64,000 nt of DNA, taken from Pseudorhodoferax aquiterrae. Its GTDB lineage: Bacteria > Pseudomonadota > Gammaproteobacteria > Burkholderiales > Burkholderiaceae_C. Position 1 is the first letter of the stretch, and each line of letters starts with the position of its first letter. Below the pieces are notes generated by a model. That model was not told the DNA's origin. It saw nothing but the letters and a program-made list of their open reading frames with translations, and ran no database searches. The DNA is taken from assembly GCF_014652235.1 (NCBI RefSeq), contig NZ_BMYK01000001.1, forward strand, positions 266,961-330,960. Direction: 5' to 3'. The translations under genes were made by a program, and so were the position numbers. Shown one piece after another: positions 1-8,590 of this stretch.

Positions 1-1
1 C

Positions 2-808
2 GGCTGGATCCACAACGCCTTCGGCCGGGATGTCGGGACGCGAAAGCCCGCGGCGTCGATCCCGTTCCTCGAGCGCAACCTGCAGGCCGTGCGTGCGGCC
101 AGCGGCAAGCCCGTGCGCGAATACTCGGCGCCGCTGGGCAACCATCCGGCCTGGAAGACGCCGTGGCTGCGCGACCAGGGCATCCAGGCCTACTACTTCA
201 CGGGCGACATCGGCATGGCACCCACGCGCAGCTACCAGGATGGCAAGCGCAGCCCGTCCGGCATGTGGGCCTTCCCGGTGCTGAGCTACGGCGCGCATGC
301 CAGCTTCGAGGAGACCTCGTTCGCCGGCATCGCGCAGCGCGACATCGGCGCCTGGCTCAAGGACGTGGCCGACTTCTGCGCCCAGTACCGCACGGTGCGG
401 CTGGTGTACTTCCACCCGCCCGGCGTCGCGCTGTTTCCGGACGCCTTCCGCGATTGGCTGCAGCACACCAGGCAACTGGTGGACGACGGCACGCTGCGCT
501 GGATCACCATGGCCGGCTACACCGCGTTCGCCAACGAGCGGCTGGCCGTCGACTGGAGCACGCGGGCCGCCGACGGCGCCGAATGGCTGGAGGCGGACCA
601 TCCGCGTTCGCTCGCGCACTTCGCCTGGCTGCTGCCGGCTCGCCGCTACGACGCGCCGCAGGTGCTGCAGGGCCAGGCCGAAATCGCGCGCCAGGGCGAT
701 GCCTGGCGCGTCATCGCCGGCCCCGGGACCCGGTTGCGGCTGCGGCTGCCCCTGCACGCCGCCACGCCGCCCACCGCTTCGATCTCCAACGCATCCGCAT
801 CTCCATGA
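2..808 (+). CDS. PelA-like polysaccharide deacetylase, C-terminal part (5' end outside window)
   Basis: The reading frame is open from the first bases of the window, so the start lies upstream. The visible 268 residues are homologous to the C-terminal half of the complete deacetylase at 4977-7190. They share GWIHN at the very edge (end of the second metal-binding motif of carbohydrate esterase family 4), then YSAPxGNxPxW, HPPG, and a W-T-MAxxxxF segment. A short beta-rich tail follows. By analogy it would de-N-acetylate an exported amino-sugar polymer in the periplasm. The catalytic DDG motif is outside the window, so activity cannot be judged. Its stop overlaps the wecB start (ATGA), so the two are co-transcribed. 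Confidence 0.7.
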   Translation, partial: GWIHNAFGRDVGTRKPAASIPFLERNLQAVRAASGKPVREYSAPLGNHPAWKTPWLRDQGIQAYYFTGDIGMAPTRSYQDGKRSPSGMWAFPVLSYGAHASFEETSFAGIAQRDIGAWLKDVADFCAQYRTVRLVYFHPPGVALFPDAFRDWLQHTRQLVDDGTLRWITMAGYTAFANERLAVDWSTRAADGAEWLEADHPRSLAHFAWLLPARRYDAPQVLQGQAEIARQGDAWRVIAGPGTRLRLRLPLHAATPPTASISNASASP

Positions 809-1977
809 CCGCATCTTCCACACCGACCGGCCGACCCATCCTCATTTCGGTCGGCACCCGCCCCGAGATCATCAAGATGGCGCCGGTCTACGCCGAACTG
901 CGCCGGCGCGGCCAGGCCGTGGCCTGGGTGCACAGCGGCCAGCACCGTGAAATGGCGCAGTCGCTGTACGACTTCTTCGACATCCGGCCCGAGTACGAAC
1001 TGCAGCTGCAGCGCCGCAATGGCAGCCTGGCGCACCTGAACGCGCTGCTGCTGGAAAGCCTGAGCGCCGTCTACGAACAGGCGCAACCGGCCGCGGTGCT
1101 GGTGCACGGCGACACCACCAGCACGCTGGCCTCGGCCCAGGCGGCCTTCTACCTGGACATCCCGATCGGCCATGTGGAAGCGGGGCTGCGCACCTTCCAG
1201 CCGCGCGAGCCCTTTCCCGAGGAGAAGAACCGCGAACTGACGGCGCGCCTGGCGCACTGGCACTTCGCGCCCACCGCGGGCGCCGCGGCCAACCTGGCAC
1301 GCGAGGGCATCGCTGCCGACGCCGTGCACGTGGTCGGCAACACCGCGGTGGACGCCGCGCTGGGCGGCGCGGCGCGGCTGGACCACCTGCTGGCCAGTGG
1401 TGCGCTGGCGCTGCCCGAGCCCTTGCAGCGGCTGCGCCCCTGGCTGGCGCATGGCCGTCTCATCACCGTCACCGCGCACCGGCGCGAGAACTGGGGTGCC
1501 GGCATCCGCGACATCGCGCGCGCCGTGGCGCGGCTGCTGCAGGCCGATCCGCGCTTGGCGGTCGCCTGGCCCGTGCATGGCAATCCGGCCGTCGCCGACA
1601 CCGTGCATGCCGAGCTTGGCGAACTGGCCACGCGGCTGGAAGGCCGGCTGTGCCTGTGCCCGCCGCTGGACTATCCGGCGTTGCTGTGGTGCCTGCAGAA
1701 CAGCGCGCTGGCGCTGACCGACTCGGGCGGCATCCAGGAGGAGGGCGCGGCGCTGTCGCGCCCGGTGCTGGTGCTGCGCGACACCACGGAGCGGCCCGAA
1801 CTCATCGAGGCCGGCGCCGGCATGGTCGTGGGCACCGACATGCAGCGCATCGTCGGCTGCGTGACGCGCCTGCTGTGCGAGGGCGACGAACTGGCGCGCA
1901 TGCGCGCAGCGGTCAACCCCTTCGGCGACGGCCGCACAGCGCAGCGCATCGCCGATGTGCTGTCGGGCGCGCGATGA
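805..1977 (+). CDS. wecB: UDP-N-acetylglucosamine 2-epimerase (non-hydrolysing)
   Basis: This 390-residue protein matches the usual length of the cytoplasmic WecB family, which interconverts UDP-GlcNAc and UDP-ManNAc for surface polysaccharides. Visible family signatures are GTRPEIIKMAPV near the N-terminus, HGDTTST, GHVEAGLRT, the histidine-arginine segment HRRENWG in the middle, and DSGGIQEE in the C-terminal nucleotide-binding domain. The ATG overlaps the stop of the deacetylase upstream, and its own stop overlaps the next start (ATGA). This ties precursor supply to the export and modification genes and suggests that the polymer contains ManNAc or a derivative, which is inference. Confidence 0.93.
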   Translation: MTASSTPTGRPILISVGTRPEIIKMAPVYAELRRRGQAVAWVHSGQHREMAQSLYDFFDIRPEYELQLQRRNGSLAHLNALLLESLSAVYEQAQPAAVLVHGDTTSTLASAQAAFYLDIPIGHVEAGLRTFQPREPFPEEKNRELTARLAHWHFAPTAGAAANLAREGIAADAVHVVGNTAVDAALGGAARLDHLLASGALALPEPLQRLRPWLAHGRLITVTAHRRENWGAGIRDIARAVARLLQADPRLAVAWPVHGNPAVADTVHAELGELATRLEGRLCLCPPLDYPALLWCLQNSALALTDSGGIQEEGAALSRPVLVLRDTTERPELIEAGAGMVVGTDMQRIVGCVTRLLCEGDELARMRAAVNPFGDGRTAQRIADVLSGAR

Positions 1978-2834
1978 GGCCGCGCGGGTGCACCGGCCGC
2001 CTGGCCTGGGCGGCAGCGCTGGCATGCGTGCTGTGCGGCGCCGCGCAGGCGCAGACGGCCGGGCCGTTGACGGCGGAGCCATCGGCACCGGCGCCGGCTC
2101 CCGCGCCGGCTCCGGGCCCGGTGTCCTCGCGCATGACCTGGGACCTGCAGACCACGCACAGCAAGCTCAGTGCCGGGCTGCCGGACGGCGAGACGGTCAA
2201 CCTGCGTGGGGCCATCACGCTGGACAACGGCGACGTGCTGAACCTCGAACTGCTGCGCGAGCGCAAGTTCGGAGACACCGGCGGCGTGGCGGCCGGCAGC
2301 TACACCTTGCAGCTGTCGGACCGCTGGTACGTGGTGCAGTCGCTGGCGTTCGGCGCGGGGGGAGAGAACTGGTCCATCCTGCGCTCGGACACGCAGCTCT
2401 CGCGCAAGTGGCTGTCGCAAGGCCAGCTGGTCACCTCGGCCGCGGTCTACGGCGCGGCGCTGCACCGCAACCGCAGCGAGGCCGGCATGCGTCTGGCCAT
2501 GGCCTGGTACCTGCCGGCACCGGTGGTGCTGGAGAGCGGCGTGGTGCTCAACATCAGCCAGCCGCGCAACCGGTTCTCGTACATGCCCTTCGCCAGCATG
2601 ACGGTGGGACGCGAAGGCGCGGCCTACTTCAGCCTGCGCGTGGCCAGCGGCACCGAGGCCTACCAATCCATCGGCGCACGCTCCGAGCTGGTGGACTTCC
2701 GCAGCACCAGTGTGATGGCGACCGGGCGCGTGTGGCTCGGCCAGCGCTGGGGCCTGAGCGCGCAGGCCGAGCGCTATTCCAACCCGAGCTACAAGCGCCA
2801 CACGCTGGGTGTGGGCGTGTTCCTCACGTTCTGA
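1974..2834 (+). CDS. YaiO-like outer-membrane beta-barrel protein
   Basis: The 286-residue product starts with a signal peptide (hydrophobic AWAAALACVLCGAAQA, cleavage after AQA). A Pro-Ala repeat linker follows, then about 220 residues of alternating polar and aromatic strands. It ends in phenylalanine (GVGVFLTF), the usual C-terminal signature of outer-membrane barrels. The strand pattern (SDRWYVVQSLAFGAGG, WYLPAPVVLESGVVLNIS, QRWGLSAQAERYSN) resembles the YaiO family. In an exopolysaccharide operon the natural role is passage or anchoring of the polymer at the outer membrane; this is inferred. The start overlaps wecB by ATGA. Confidence 0.7.
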   Translation: MRPRGCTGRLAWAAALACVLCGAAQAQTAGPLTAEPSAPAPAPAPAPGPVSSRMTWDLQTTHSKLSAGLPDGETVNLRGAITLDNGDVLNLELLRERKFGDTGGVAAGSYTLQLSDRWYVVQSLAFGAGGENWSILRSDTQLSRKWLSQGQLVTSAAVYGAALHRNRSEAGMRLAMAWYLPAPVVLESGVVLNISQPRNRFSYMPFASMTVGREGAAYFSLRVASGTEAYQSIGARSELVDFRSTSVMATGRVWLGQRWGLSAQAERYSNPSYKRHTLGVGVFLTF

Positions 2835-2847
2835 GCCGCAACGCACC

Positions 2848-3669
2848 ATGGCCAAGTCCCCGCATGCCAAGTCCCGCGCCGCGGTCCGGCGCCTGAGCGT
2901 GCGCGGCCACCTGGGCGGCACCATCGCCCAGCACCGCGCCATCTGGCGCCAGACGCTGCCCACGCAGCGTGTGCTGCAAAGCGTGGTGCTGGCAGGGGCC
3001 TTCAGCGCACTGCTGCTGTGGTCGCGGCCGTGGCTGGAAGCCGCCTGGACCGACACCTTGCTCTGGTGGATGCACGCGCTGGCGCTGCCGGGCCGCTTCC
3101 TGCCGGGCGACCCGAGCCAGGGCGGCGGCCTGGACCTGGTCGTGCCCCTCATCGTGCCCGAACTGCCGTTGTCCGATCCCTGGTCGCCGATGCGGCATGG
3201 CGCCGTCGTGCTGTTGCTGTGGTGGTGTTCGGGCTGGTTCTCCGACGCCGCCAAGCCGCTGGCCTTCTTCATCCGGCTCGGAGCGCTGGTGCACGGCGCC
3301 TCGGTGCTGTTCTTCATGTTCTGGCCGGCCAGCTTCACCCACACCGTGAGCAGCCACGTGGCCAGCGGGCTGCGCCAGGCCTGGTACCTGATGCTGGCCA
3401 CGCCCTGGATCCATCTGCTGACCTACTACCTGTTCCCGTTCGCGGCCTGGCAGCGCGTGGCGCTGACGCTGACCACGCTGGCCTTCCTGGCGCTGCTGAC
3501 GCCGCTGCAGTACGCCGTGCATGCCGCGCTGGCGCAGATGAGCGGACTGATCCTGCTGCCGCTGCTGAACCTGGTGTTCGGCGTGATGCTGCCCGTGGTC
3601 GGCGTGGTCGCGCTGTACGGCTGGGGCATGGGTTGGCGCAACCGGGGCATGGAGGCACGGCATGTCTAG
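2848..3669 (+). CDS. Polytopic inner-membrane protein of the polysaccharide cluster
   Basis: I do not recognise the family. The 273 residues open with a basic cytoplasmic segment (KSPHAKSRAAVRR), followed by about six hydrophobic segments near residues 43-60, 116-133, 139-160, 178-200, 203-220 and 228-262. One periplasmic-looking loop (PGDPSQGGGLDLVVPLIVPELPL) lies near residues 85-107. No exosortase Cys-Arg-His set and no glycosyltransferase motif are visible. It starts 13 bases after the YaiO-like gene and overlaps the next lipoprotein by 8 bases, so it is translated with the export genes. A role in polymer synthesis or translocation is only a guess. The ATG at 2848 was chosen because the open frame upstream belongs to the previous gene. 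Confidence 0.75.
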   Translation: MAKSPHAKSRAAVRRLSVRGHLGGTIAQHRAIWRQTLPTQRVLQSVVLAGAFSALLLWSRPWLEAAWTDTLLWWMHALALPGRFLPGDPSQGGGLDLVVPLIVPELPLSDPWSPMRHGAVVLLLWWCSGWFSDAAKPLAFFIRLGALVHGASVLFFMFWPASFTHTVSSHVASGLRQAWYLMLATPWIHLLTYYLFPFAAWQRVALTLTTLAFLALLTPLQYAVHAALAQMSGLILLPLLNLVFGVMLPVVGVVALYGWGMGWRNRGMEARHV

Positions 3670-4915
3670 TGTGGCGGGCTGGCGCGCCATCGGTCTGATC
3701 GTGGCCGTGTTGCTGTCGGGCTGCGCGTCGGGCAAGGCCACGGCACGCACCGGCACACCGGTCGTGCTGGCCACCCCGCTGGCGCCCGTGACCGAGCCTG
3801 CGGAAACTGCCTGCGACAAGGGCGGTCTGGTCGACGCCGGGTTCCGCGATGCCGCACTGGCAGCGCTGTCGCGGCTGGTGGTGCATGCGCCGGGCCTGGC
3901 GGCCGATGGTGCGGTCCGCGCCAACAGTGCACCCGGCCACGTCGATCCCAGCGGGCAGGCCTGGCATTTCATCTCCGCCTACCAGGTCAATCTGGCGCTG
4001 ATGGAGGCCTTGCGCGTGGCCCCCGGCAACGCGCCGGTCGCCGCCGGCTGGCTGCGCTGGCAGGCGCGCCACACCACGCCCACCGGGGCCGGGCAGGGGG
4101 TGGTATTCGACCACTGGATCCGTGTGTCGGACCTGCACGTGGCGCCATGCCCGCCCGGGCGCGTGCTCGGCGATTGCCCGCAGGTCGATGCTTACGACAG
4201 CACGGCGGCCTCCGCGCTGCTCATGGCCGATGCCTACCTGGCCGCGACCGGCGACGCCGCGCTGCTGCGCGAGCCCGCCGTGCGCGCCGCGCTGGAGCGT
4301 TCGGCGGGGACCGTGGTCGCACTCACCCAGCCCGACGGCCTGAGTTCGGCCAAGCCAGGCCATCGGGTGGAGTACCTGATGGACGCCGCCGAGGTGGTGG
4401 CCGGCTGGCGTGCCTGGGCCCGCGTGCAGCAGTCGGCCTATGGCGACCGGGCCGGTGCCCAGGCCAGCCTGGATGCGGCCTGGCGCATGGAAGACGCCAT
4501 GCGCCGGCAACTGTGGCATGCGCCCAGCCAGGCCTGGCGCGTGAGCCGGCAGGCCGGCGCGCCCGATGTTTCGGTGTGGTACCCGGACACCGTGGCGCAG
4601 GCCTGGCCGCTGCTGTGGGGGGTGCGCGGCCCGGCCGCCACCGATGCCGCCACCGCCTGGCGCGACATGTCCGCGCGCTGGCGGGGCGCGGACGGCTGGA
4701 CGCACCGCAATGTCGACCCCGATGGCTTCTGGTGGCCCGCCGCGGCAGTGGCGGCGCGTTGCGTGGGCCACGGGGCCGACGCGCGCCGTTGGGTCGCGCG
4801 CGCCCGCGCCGCATGGCTGGCGCCCGGCGATCCCTTCGCCTGGCCGTTCCAGGTCGGCGACCTGCGCTGGCTGTTCTGGCTGTCCGATCCCGCCGCGGTC
4901 GTGCCCCGGCCCTAG
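3662..4915 (+). CDS. Lipoprotein with predicted alpha/alpha-toroid (glycosidase-like) domain, paralogue 1
   Basis: The 417-residue protein has a lipobox LLSGC (Cys21), so it should be membrane-anchored in the periplasm. The rest is helix-rich with repeated W, R and D motifs: GLVDAGFRDAALAAL, YDSTAASALLMADAYLAATGD, YLMDAAEVVAGWRAW, WYPDTVAQAWPLLWGV and GDLRWLFWLSDP. This pattern suggests an alpha/alpha-barrel of the kind found in glycoside hydrolases and polysaccharide lyases. A close paralogue lies at 7314-8570, and a deacetylase gene lies between them. Trimming, sensing or scaffolding of the polymer is inference; I cannot point to proven catalytic residues. Confidence 0.75.
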   Translation: MSSVAGWRAIGLIVAVLLSGCASGKATARTGTPVVLATPLAPVTEPAETACDKGGLVDAGFRDAALAALSRLVVHAPGLAADGAVRANSAPGHVDPSGQAWHFISAYQVNLALMEALRVAPGNAPVAAGWLRWQARHTTPTGAGQGVVFDHWIRVSDLHVAPCPPGRVLGDCPQVDAYDSTAASALLMADAYLAATGDAALLREPAVRAALERSAGTVVALTQPDGLSSAKPGHRVEYLMDAAEVVAGWRAWARVQQSAYGDRAGAQASLDAAWRMEDAMRRQLWHAPSQAWRVSRQAGAPDVSVWYPDTVAQAWPLLWGVRGPAATDAATAWRDMSARWRGADGWTHRNVDPDGFWWPAAAVAARCVGHGADARRWVARARAAWLAPGDPFAWPFQVGDLRWLFWLSDPAAVVPRP

Positions 4916-4976
4916 GCCATGCCTGCTCTGTCTCTCCGCGTTTCCCACTGATTGTTCTTTCAACAAGGATGCATCC

Positions 4977-7190
4977 ATGTCATTGACAGTTCTTGCCCGC
5001 CGCCTCGCCCTCTGGCGGCACCGAGGGGCGGCCGCGCTGTATGCGCTGCTGCTGGTCCTGCTGGCCGGCCCGGGCCTGGCCCAGGCGAACAGCCGCGACA
5101 GCCTCACGCTGCTCGTGCCCGACGACGCCGACATCGCGAGCTGGCAGGTGAAGGTCTGGACCGACACCGCGGTCGAGGAGGGCCTGCAGATGAAGGTCAT
5201 GAAGGCCTCCGCCTTCCTGGCGCTCGGCAGTTCGGCGAACGCCAGCATCAGCGGTTTGGTCCTGCCCGACAGCGCCCACATCCGCGCCAGCGATCGCCTG
5301 GTGGAGGGCGTCAAGCAATACGTGTCCCGTGGCGGCAGGTTGTTGCTGGTCTACGATGCCGCCAGCCTGAACGACGGGGGCTTCTACGACGTCAGCGGCC
5401 GTTCACGCTTTTCCGACATGGTGGGCGTGGACTACGTGCTCTACGAAGCCCTGCGCGACCGGGTGGTGGGCTTTGGTCCCGTGGTCGGCACGCGTGGACG
5501 GCTCGACAACCTGTCGCTGCCGCCGGGCAAGTACATGCCCTATCCCGCCGCGACCAGCCCCACGGTCTCCCTGGCGGCCGCGACGCAAGTGCCCTACGTG
5601 CCGACCAGCCGGTTCGACCCCGGCGGTTCGGAGTTCATGCGCGCGTGGTACCGGGCCGGCTCCGCCACCGGCGCGCAACCGCGCGTGGCTTCGCTGCTAA
5701 CGGGTCTGCGCTACGACGCGGCCGTCGCCGAAGCCACGCCGGCGCTGCGCTGGCTGCAGACGACGGGCCACACCTCCTTGCGCAGGCCCGACGACGTGAG
5801 CGCCGTGGTGGCACCCGGCGGGGCCGGCTGGACCGAGACCGCGCCGTGGCGCACGGCGGGCGACCTGGCGGCAGGCGACGCGGAACTGCAGGTCGTCAGT
5901 GGCTATGCCTTCGGCCCGCTCAGCTACTACAGCTTCGTCACGACGGGCGCGTTTCCGGGCAATGTGTTCCTGAGCTCGCCCGAGTTCGGTCTCGTCGCCG
6001 GAGAGCGCAGCTATGGCTACGGCAAGCTGTTGTTCGTCAATCTGCCGCTGGGATTCTTCAAGGCCATCGGCACCGACGGCGTGCTGTTGCACGGCGTGCT
6101 GGCCCACTTCGCGCGCGACCAGGTCGGCATGCCGCGGCTGGCAGTGCAGCCGCGCGGCATCGGCGGACTGGTCTACAACTGGCACGTGGACGATGGCGAC
6201 GACATCGTGCCCGACTTCCGCGACATCATGGCCAGCAGCTTCATGGCCGGTGCCGGCCCGTTCTCCGTGCATTTCACGGCCGGCCCCGACGTCGACGTCG
6301 TGGGCGACCGGCTGGGCATGAACCTGTTGGGCAATCCCGCTGCCCAGGATGTGGTGCGGCGCACCGCCCGCACGGGTCCGTATACCTCGGCGTACGGTCT
6401 CGTGAAGCATGAAGTCGGCTCGCACGGGGGCTGGATCCACAACATCTACGGCATCAACGCCAACGAGACCAACGCGGCCACCTATCTGCCCTGGTTGCAG
6501 TGGAACATGATGGCGGTGGACGAGGTGAGCGGCGAGCGCTCGCGCTCGTACTCCGCGCCGCAGGGCAACAACCCCAGCTGGGCCGTGGCCTGGAACGAGT
6601 TCTGGGGCATCGTCGGCATGTACACGGTCAGCAACACGGGCAGCCCTGCCACGCGCGAGTGGCGCGACGGCGCGCGGCTGGCGACCAAGCTGTGGTCCAT
6701 GCCCGTCACCCCGTTCGGCATCTCCGCCACGTTCGAGGACTTCGAGGCCAACGGTGTCAGCGACACCGCCTCGGCGCAATGGCTGCTGGACCTGCAGAGC
6801 TTCGTGGCCAACCGGCGCAGCAACCGCATGTTCTACAACCATCCGCCTGGCGCGGCCGCGCACCTGGACGTGGTCAAGACCTTCGTGCAGCGCGGCAAGG
6901 CCCTGCGCGACAGCGGCCGCTTCAAGTGGTACACGATGGCCGAACTGGCGGACTTCTCGCAGCGCCGTGTCCAGACCGGCTGGGCCAGCTCCAGCACGTG
7001 GCTGGGCAAGGAAGTGTTCGTTCTCAACAATGGGCAGTCGCTGACCGACATCACCATGCTGCTGCCGCGCAGCCGCTACGGCATGCCGTTCGTGTTCTGG
7101 GGCGCGGGCTCCGTGTCCTCGGACGCCACCGACTGGATCGTGACCGCCCGCTCGGGGACGGAACTCAAGTTCTACACCGTGCCGCGCTGA
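4977..7190 (+). CDS. PelA-like exported polysaccharide deacetylase
   Basis: The 737-residue product begins with a signal peptide (ALLLVLLAGPGLAQA). Residues 35-150 look like a GATase1-like Rossmann domain (SGLVLPDSAHIRASD, YVSRGGRLLLVYDA). From about residue 395 there is a divergent carbohydrate-esterase-4 domain: NWHVDDGDD (DDG metal/base motif), HEVGSHGGWIHN (metal histidines), YSAPQGNNPSW (third motif) and FYNHPPG (late histidine). A beta-rich tail closes it. The order GATase1-like, CE4, beta domain recalls Pel PelA without its hydrolase barrel; that comparison is inference. AAGGA at 4965-4969, seven bases before the ATG, sets the start. Substrate is presumably the cluster's GlcNAc/ManNAc-type polymer. 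Confidence 0.75.
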   Translation: MSLTVLARRLALWRHRGAAALYALLLVLLAGPGLAQANSRDSLTLLVPDDADIASWQVKVWTDTAVEEGLQMKVMKASAFLALGSSANASISGLVLPDSAHIRASDRLVEGVKQYVSRGGRLLLVYDAASLNDGGFYDVSGRSRFSDMVGVDYVLYEALRDRVVGFGPVVGTRGRLDNLSLPPGKYMPYPAATSPTVSLAAATQVPYVPTSRFDPGGSEFMRAWYRAGSATGAQPRVASLLTGLRYDAAVAEATPALRWLQTTGHTSLRRPDDVSAVVAPGGAGWTETAPWRTAGDLAAGDAELQVVSGYAFGPLSYYSFVTTGAFPGNVFLSSPEFGLVAGERSYGYGKLLFVNLPLGFFKAIGTDGVLLHGVLAHFARDQVGMPRLAVQPRGIGGLVYNWHVDDGDDIVPDFRDIMASSFMAGAGPFSVHFTAGPDVDVVGDRLGMNLLGNPAAQDVVRRTARTGPYTSAYGLVKHEVGSHGGWIHNIYGINANETNAATYLPWLQWNMMAVDEVSGERSRSYSAPQGNNPSWAVAWNEFWGIVGMYTVSNTGSPATREWRDGARLATKLWSMPVTPFGISATFEDFEANGVSDTASAQWLLDLQSFVANRRSNRMFYNHPPGAAAHLDVVKTFVQRGKALRDSGRFKWYTMAELADFSQRRVQTGWASSSTWLGKEVFVLNNGQSLTDITMLLPRSRYGMPFVFWGAGSVSSDATDWIVTARSGTELKFYTVPR

Positions 7191-7313
7191 CGCCGGCCGG
7201 TGCGCTCCAAGCGACGGCCGGCCACGGCACGGCGCGTCTGACCCGCGACCGCGGCGCACAGTGGTGCCCGCGGCGGACGCGCGGTGCGTCCCGCCTCTCA
7301 CGAGGAGGCTGCC

Positions 7314-8570
7314 ATGGCACGCGTGTCGCTGGTTTGGCAAGCAGGACTGTTGGCGGTCGCCATGTCGGCGGTCGGGTGTTCGGGGGGCGATGGCGCTGTT
7401 GCGCCGCCGGGGTCTGGCCCCGAAGCGGCGCCGCTGCAGGCGGCCGCCCTCGACACGGTGCGCGCCTGCCCCGGTGGTGGCCTGGTCGATGCTGCGTTCC
7501 GCGATGCGGCGCTGGCCATGTTCAGGCAGCTGGCGGTCCAGGCGCCAGGGCGCGACGCCCACGGGGCGGTGAGGATGCACTGGACCCCTGGCCACCGCGA
7601 CCTGCAGGGCCAGGCCTGGTACCAGGTGCAGGCCTACCAGGCCAACCTGTCGGTCGTGCAGGTGCTGCGCACCGACCCCACCTTGGCGCCGCTGGCTGCC
7701 GACTGGCTGCGCTGGCAGGCGCGCCACATGCGCGCCGTGGGGCAGGGGCAAGGCGTGGTGTTCGACCATTGGCTGCGCGCAGCCGACCTGCAGGTGGCGG
7801 CCTGCCCGCCCGCACTGGCCGGGCCCTGCCCTTTCGTGGATTCATACGACAGTACGGCCGCTTCGATGCTGATGGTGGCGGACAGCTACCACGCTGTGAC
7901 CGGCGACGTGGCCGTGCTGCGCGAGGCCGCGGTGCAGGCAGCCTTGCGCGCCTCGGCCGCCACGGTGGCTGCGCTGCACCAGGCGGATGGACTGACCTGG
8001 GCCAAGCCCGACTACTCCGTGGCCTACCTGATGGACGCGGTCGAGGTGGCTGCCGGGTGGCGTGCCTGGGCCCGCGTCCAGCAGGCGGCCTACGGTGACA
8101 CCGCCGGTGCCGCACGCAGCGTGGCCATGGCCCAGCGAACCGAGGATGCGACGCGGGCGCTGCTGTGGCATGCCCCCAGCCAGACCTGGCGCCATGCGGT
8201 GCAGGCAGGGGCGCCAGATTTCTCCCGCTGGTACGCCGACACCGTGGCGCAGGCGTGGCCGCTGTTGTGGGGCGTGGAAGGTCCGCGCAGCGGCGACGCC
8301 GCCAACGCCTGGCGCCGTGCCTCGGCGCGCTGGCTGGGCGCGGACGACTGGTCGCGGCGCAATGTGGACGCGGCGGGATTCTGGTGGCCCGCCGCCGCCG
8401 TCGCCGCACAGTGCGTGGGCGACACGGCATCGGCCCGCGCCTGGATCGCCCGCGCCCGCGACGCCTGGCTCCGTCCCGAGCAGCCGTTCCCCTGGACCTT
8501 CCATGTCGGCGACCTGCGCTGGTTGCTCTGGATGGCCGATCCGCGTGGCGCGGTCTCCGGCAGGCGCTGA
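7314..8570 (+). CDS. Lipoprotein with predicted alpha/alpha-toroid domain, paralogue 2
   Basis: The 418-residue product has a lipobox SAVGC (Cys22). It shares most of its length with the lipoprotein at 3662-4915: GGLVDAAFRDAALA, YDSTAASMLMVADSYHAVTGD, YLMDAVEVAAGWRAWARVQQ, WYADTVAQAWPLLWGV, GFWWPAAAVAAQCVG and VGDLRWLLWMADP. GAGGAGG at 7302-7308 precedes the ATG at 7314 and decides the start over an in-frame GTG/ATG 30 bases upstream. It lies 123 bases after the deacetylase and closes the cluster. Being a tandem duplicate, it may act on a different part of the polymer or pair with one of the two deacetylases; this is unproven. Confidence 0.75.
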   Translation: MARVSLVWQAGLLAVAMSAVGCSGGDGAVAPPGSGPEAAPLQAAALDTVRACPGGGLVDAAFRDAALAMFRQLAVQAPGRDAHGAVRMHWTPGHRDLQGQAWYQVQAYQANLSVVQVLRTDPTLAPLAADWLRWQARHMRAVGQGQGVVFDHWLRAADLQVAACPPALAGPCPFVDSYDSTAASMLMVADSYHAVTGDVAVLREAAVQAALRASAATVAALHQADGLTWAKPDYSVAYLMDAVEVAAGWRAWARVQQAAYGDTAGAARSVAMAQRTEDATRALLWHAPSQTWRHAVQAGAPDFSRWYADTVAQAWPLLWGVEGPRSGDAANAWRRASARWLGADDWSRRNVDAAGFWWPAAAVAAQCVGDTASARAWIARARDAWLRPEQPFPWTFHVGDLRWLLWMADPRGAVSGRR

Positions 8571-8590
8571 CGCGCCGCCGCGTCTCAGCG
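8565..8590. other. Inverted repeat spanning two convergent stop codons
   Basis: CGCTGA..CGCG pairs with CGCG..TCAGCG around a short loop with a two-base bulge. The stem contains the stop of the lipoprotein gene (TGA ending at 8570) and the stop of the regulator on the other strand (TCA at 8585-8587). No U-run follows on either strand, so it is not a classical terminator, but it could stall converging transcription. Confidence 0.35.
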
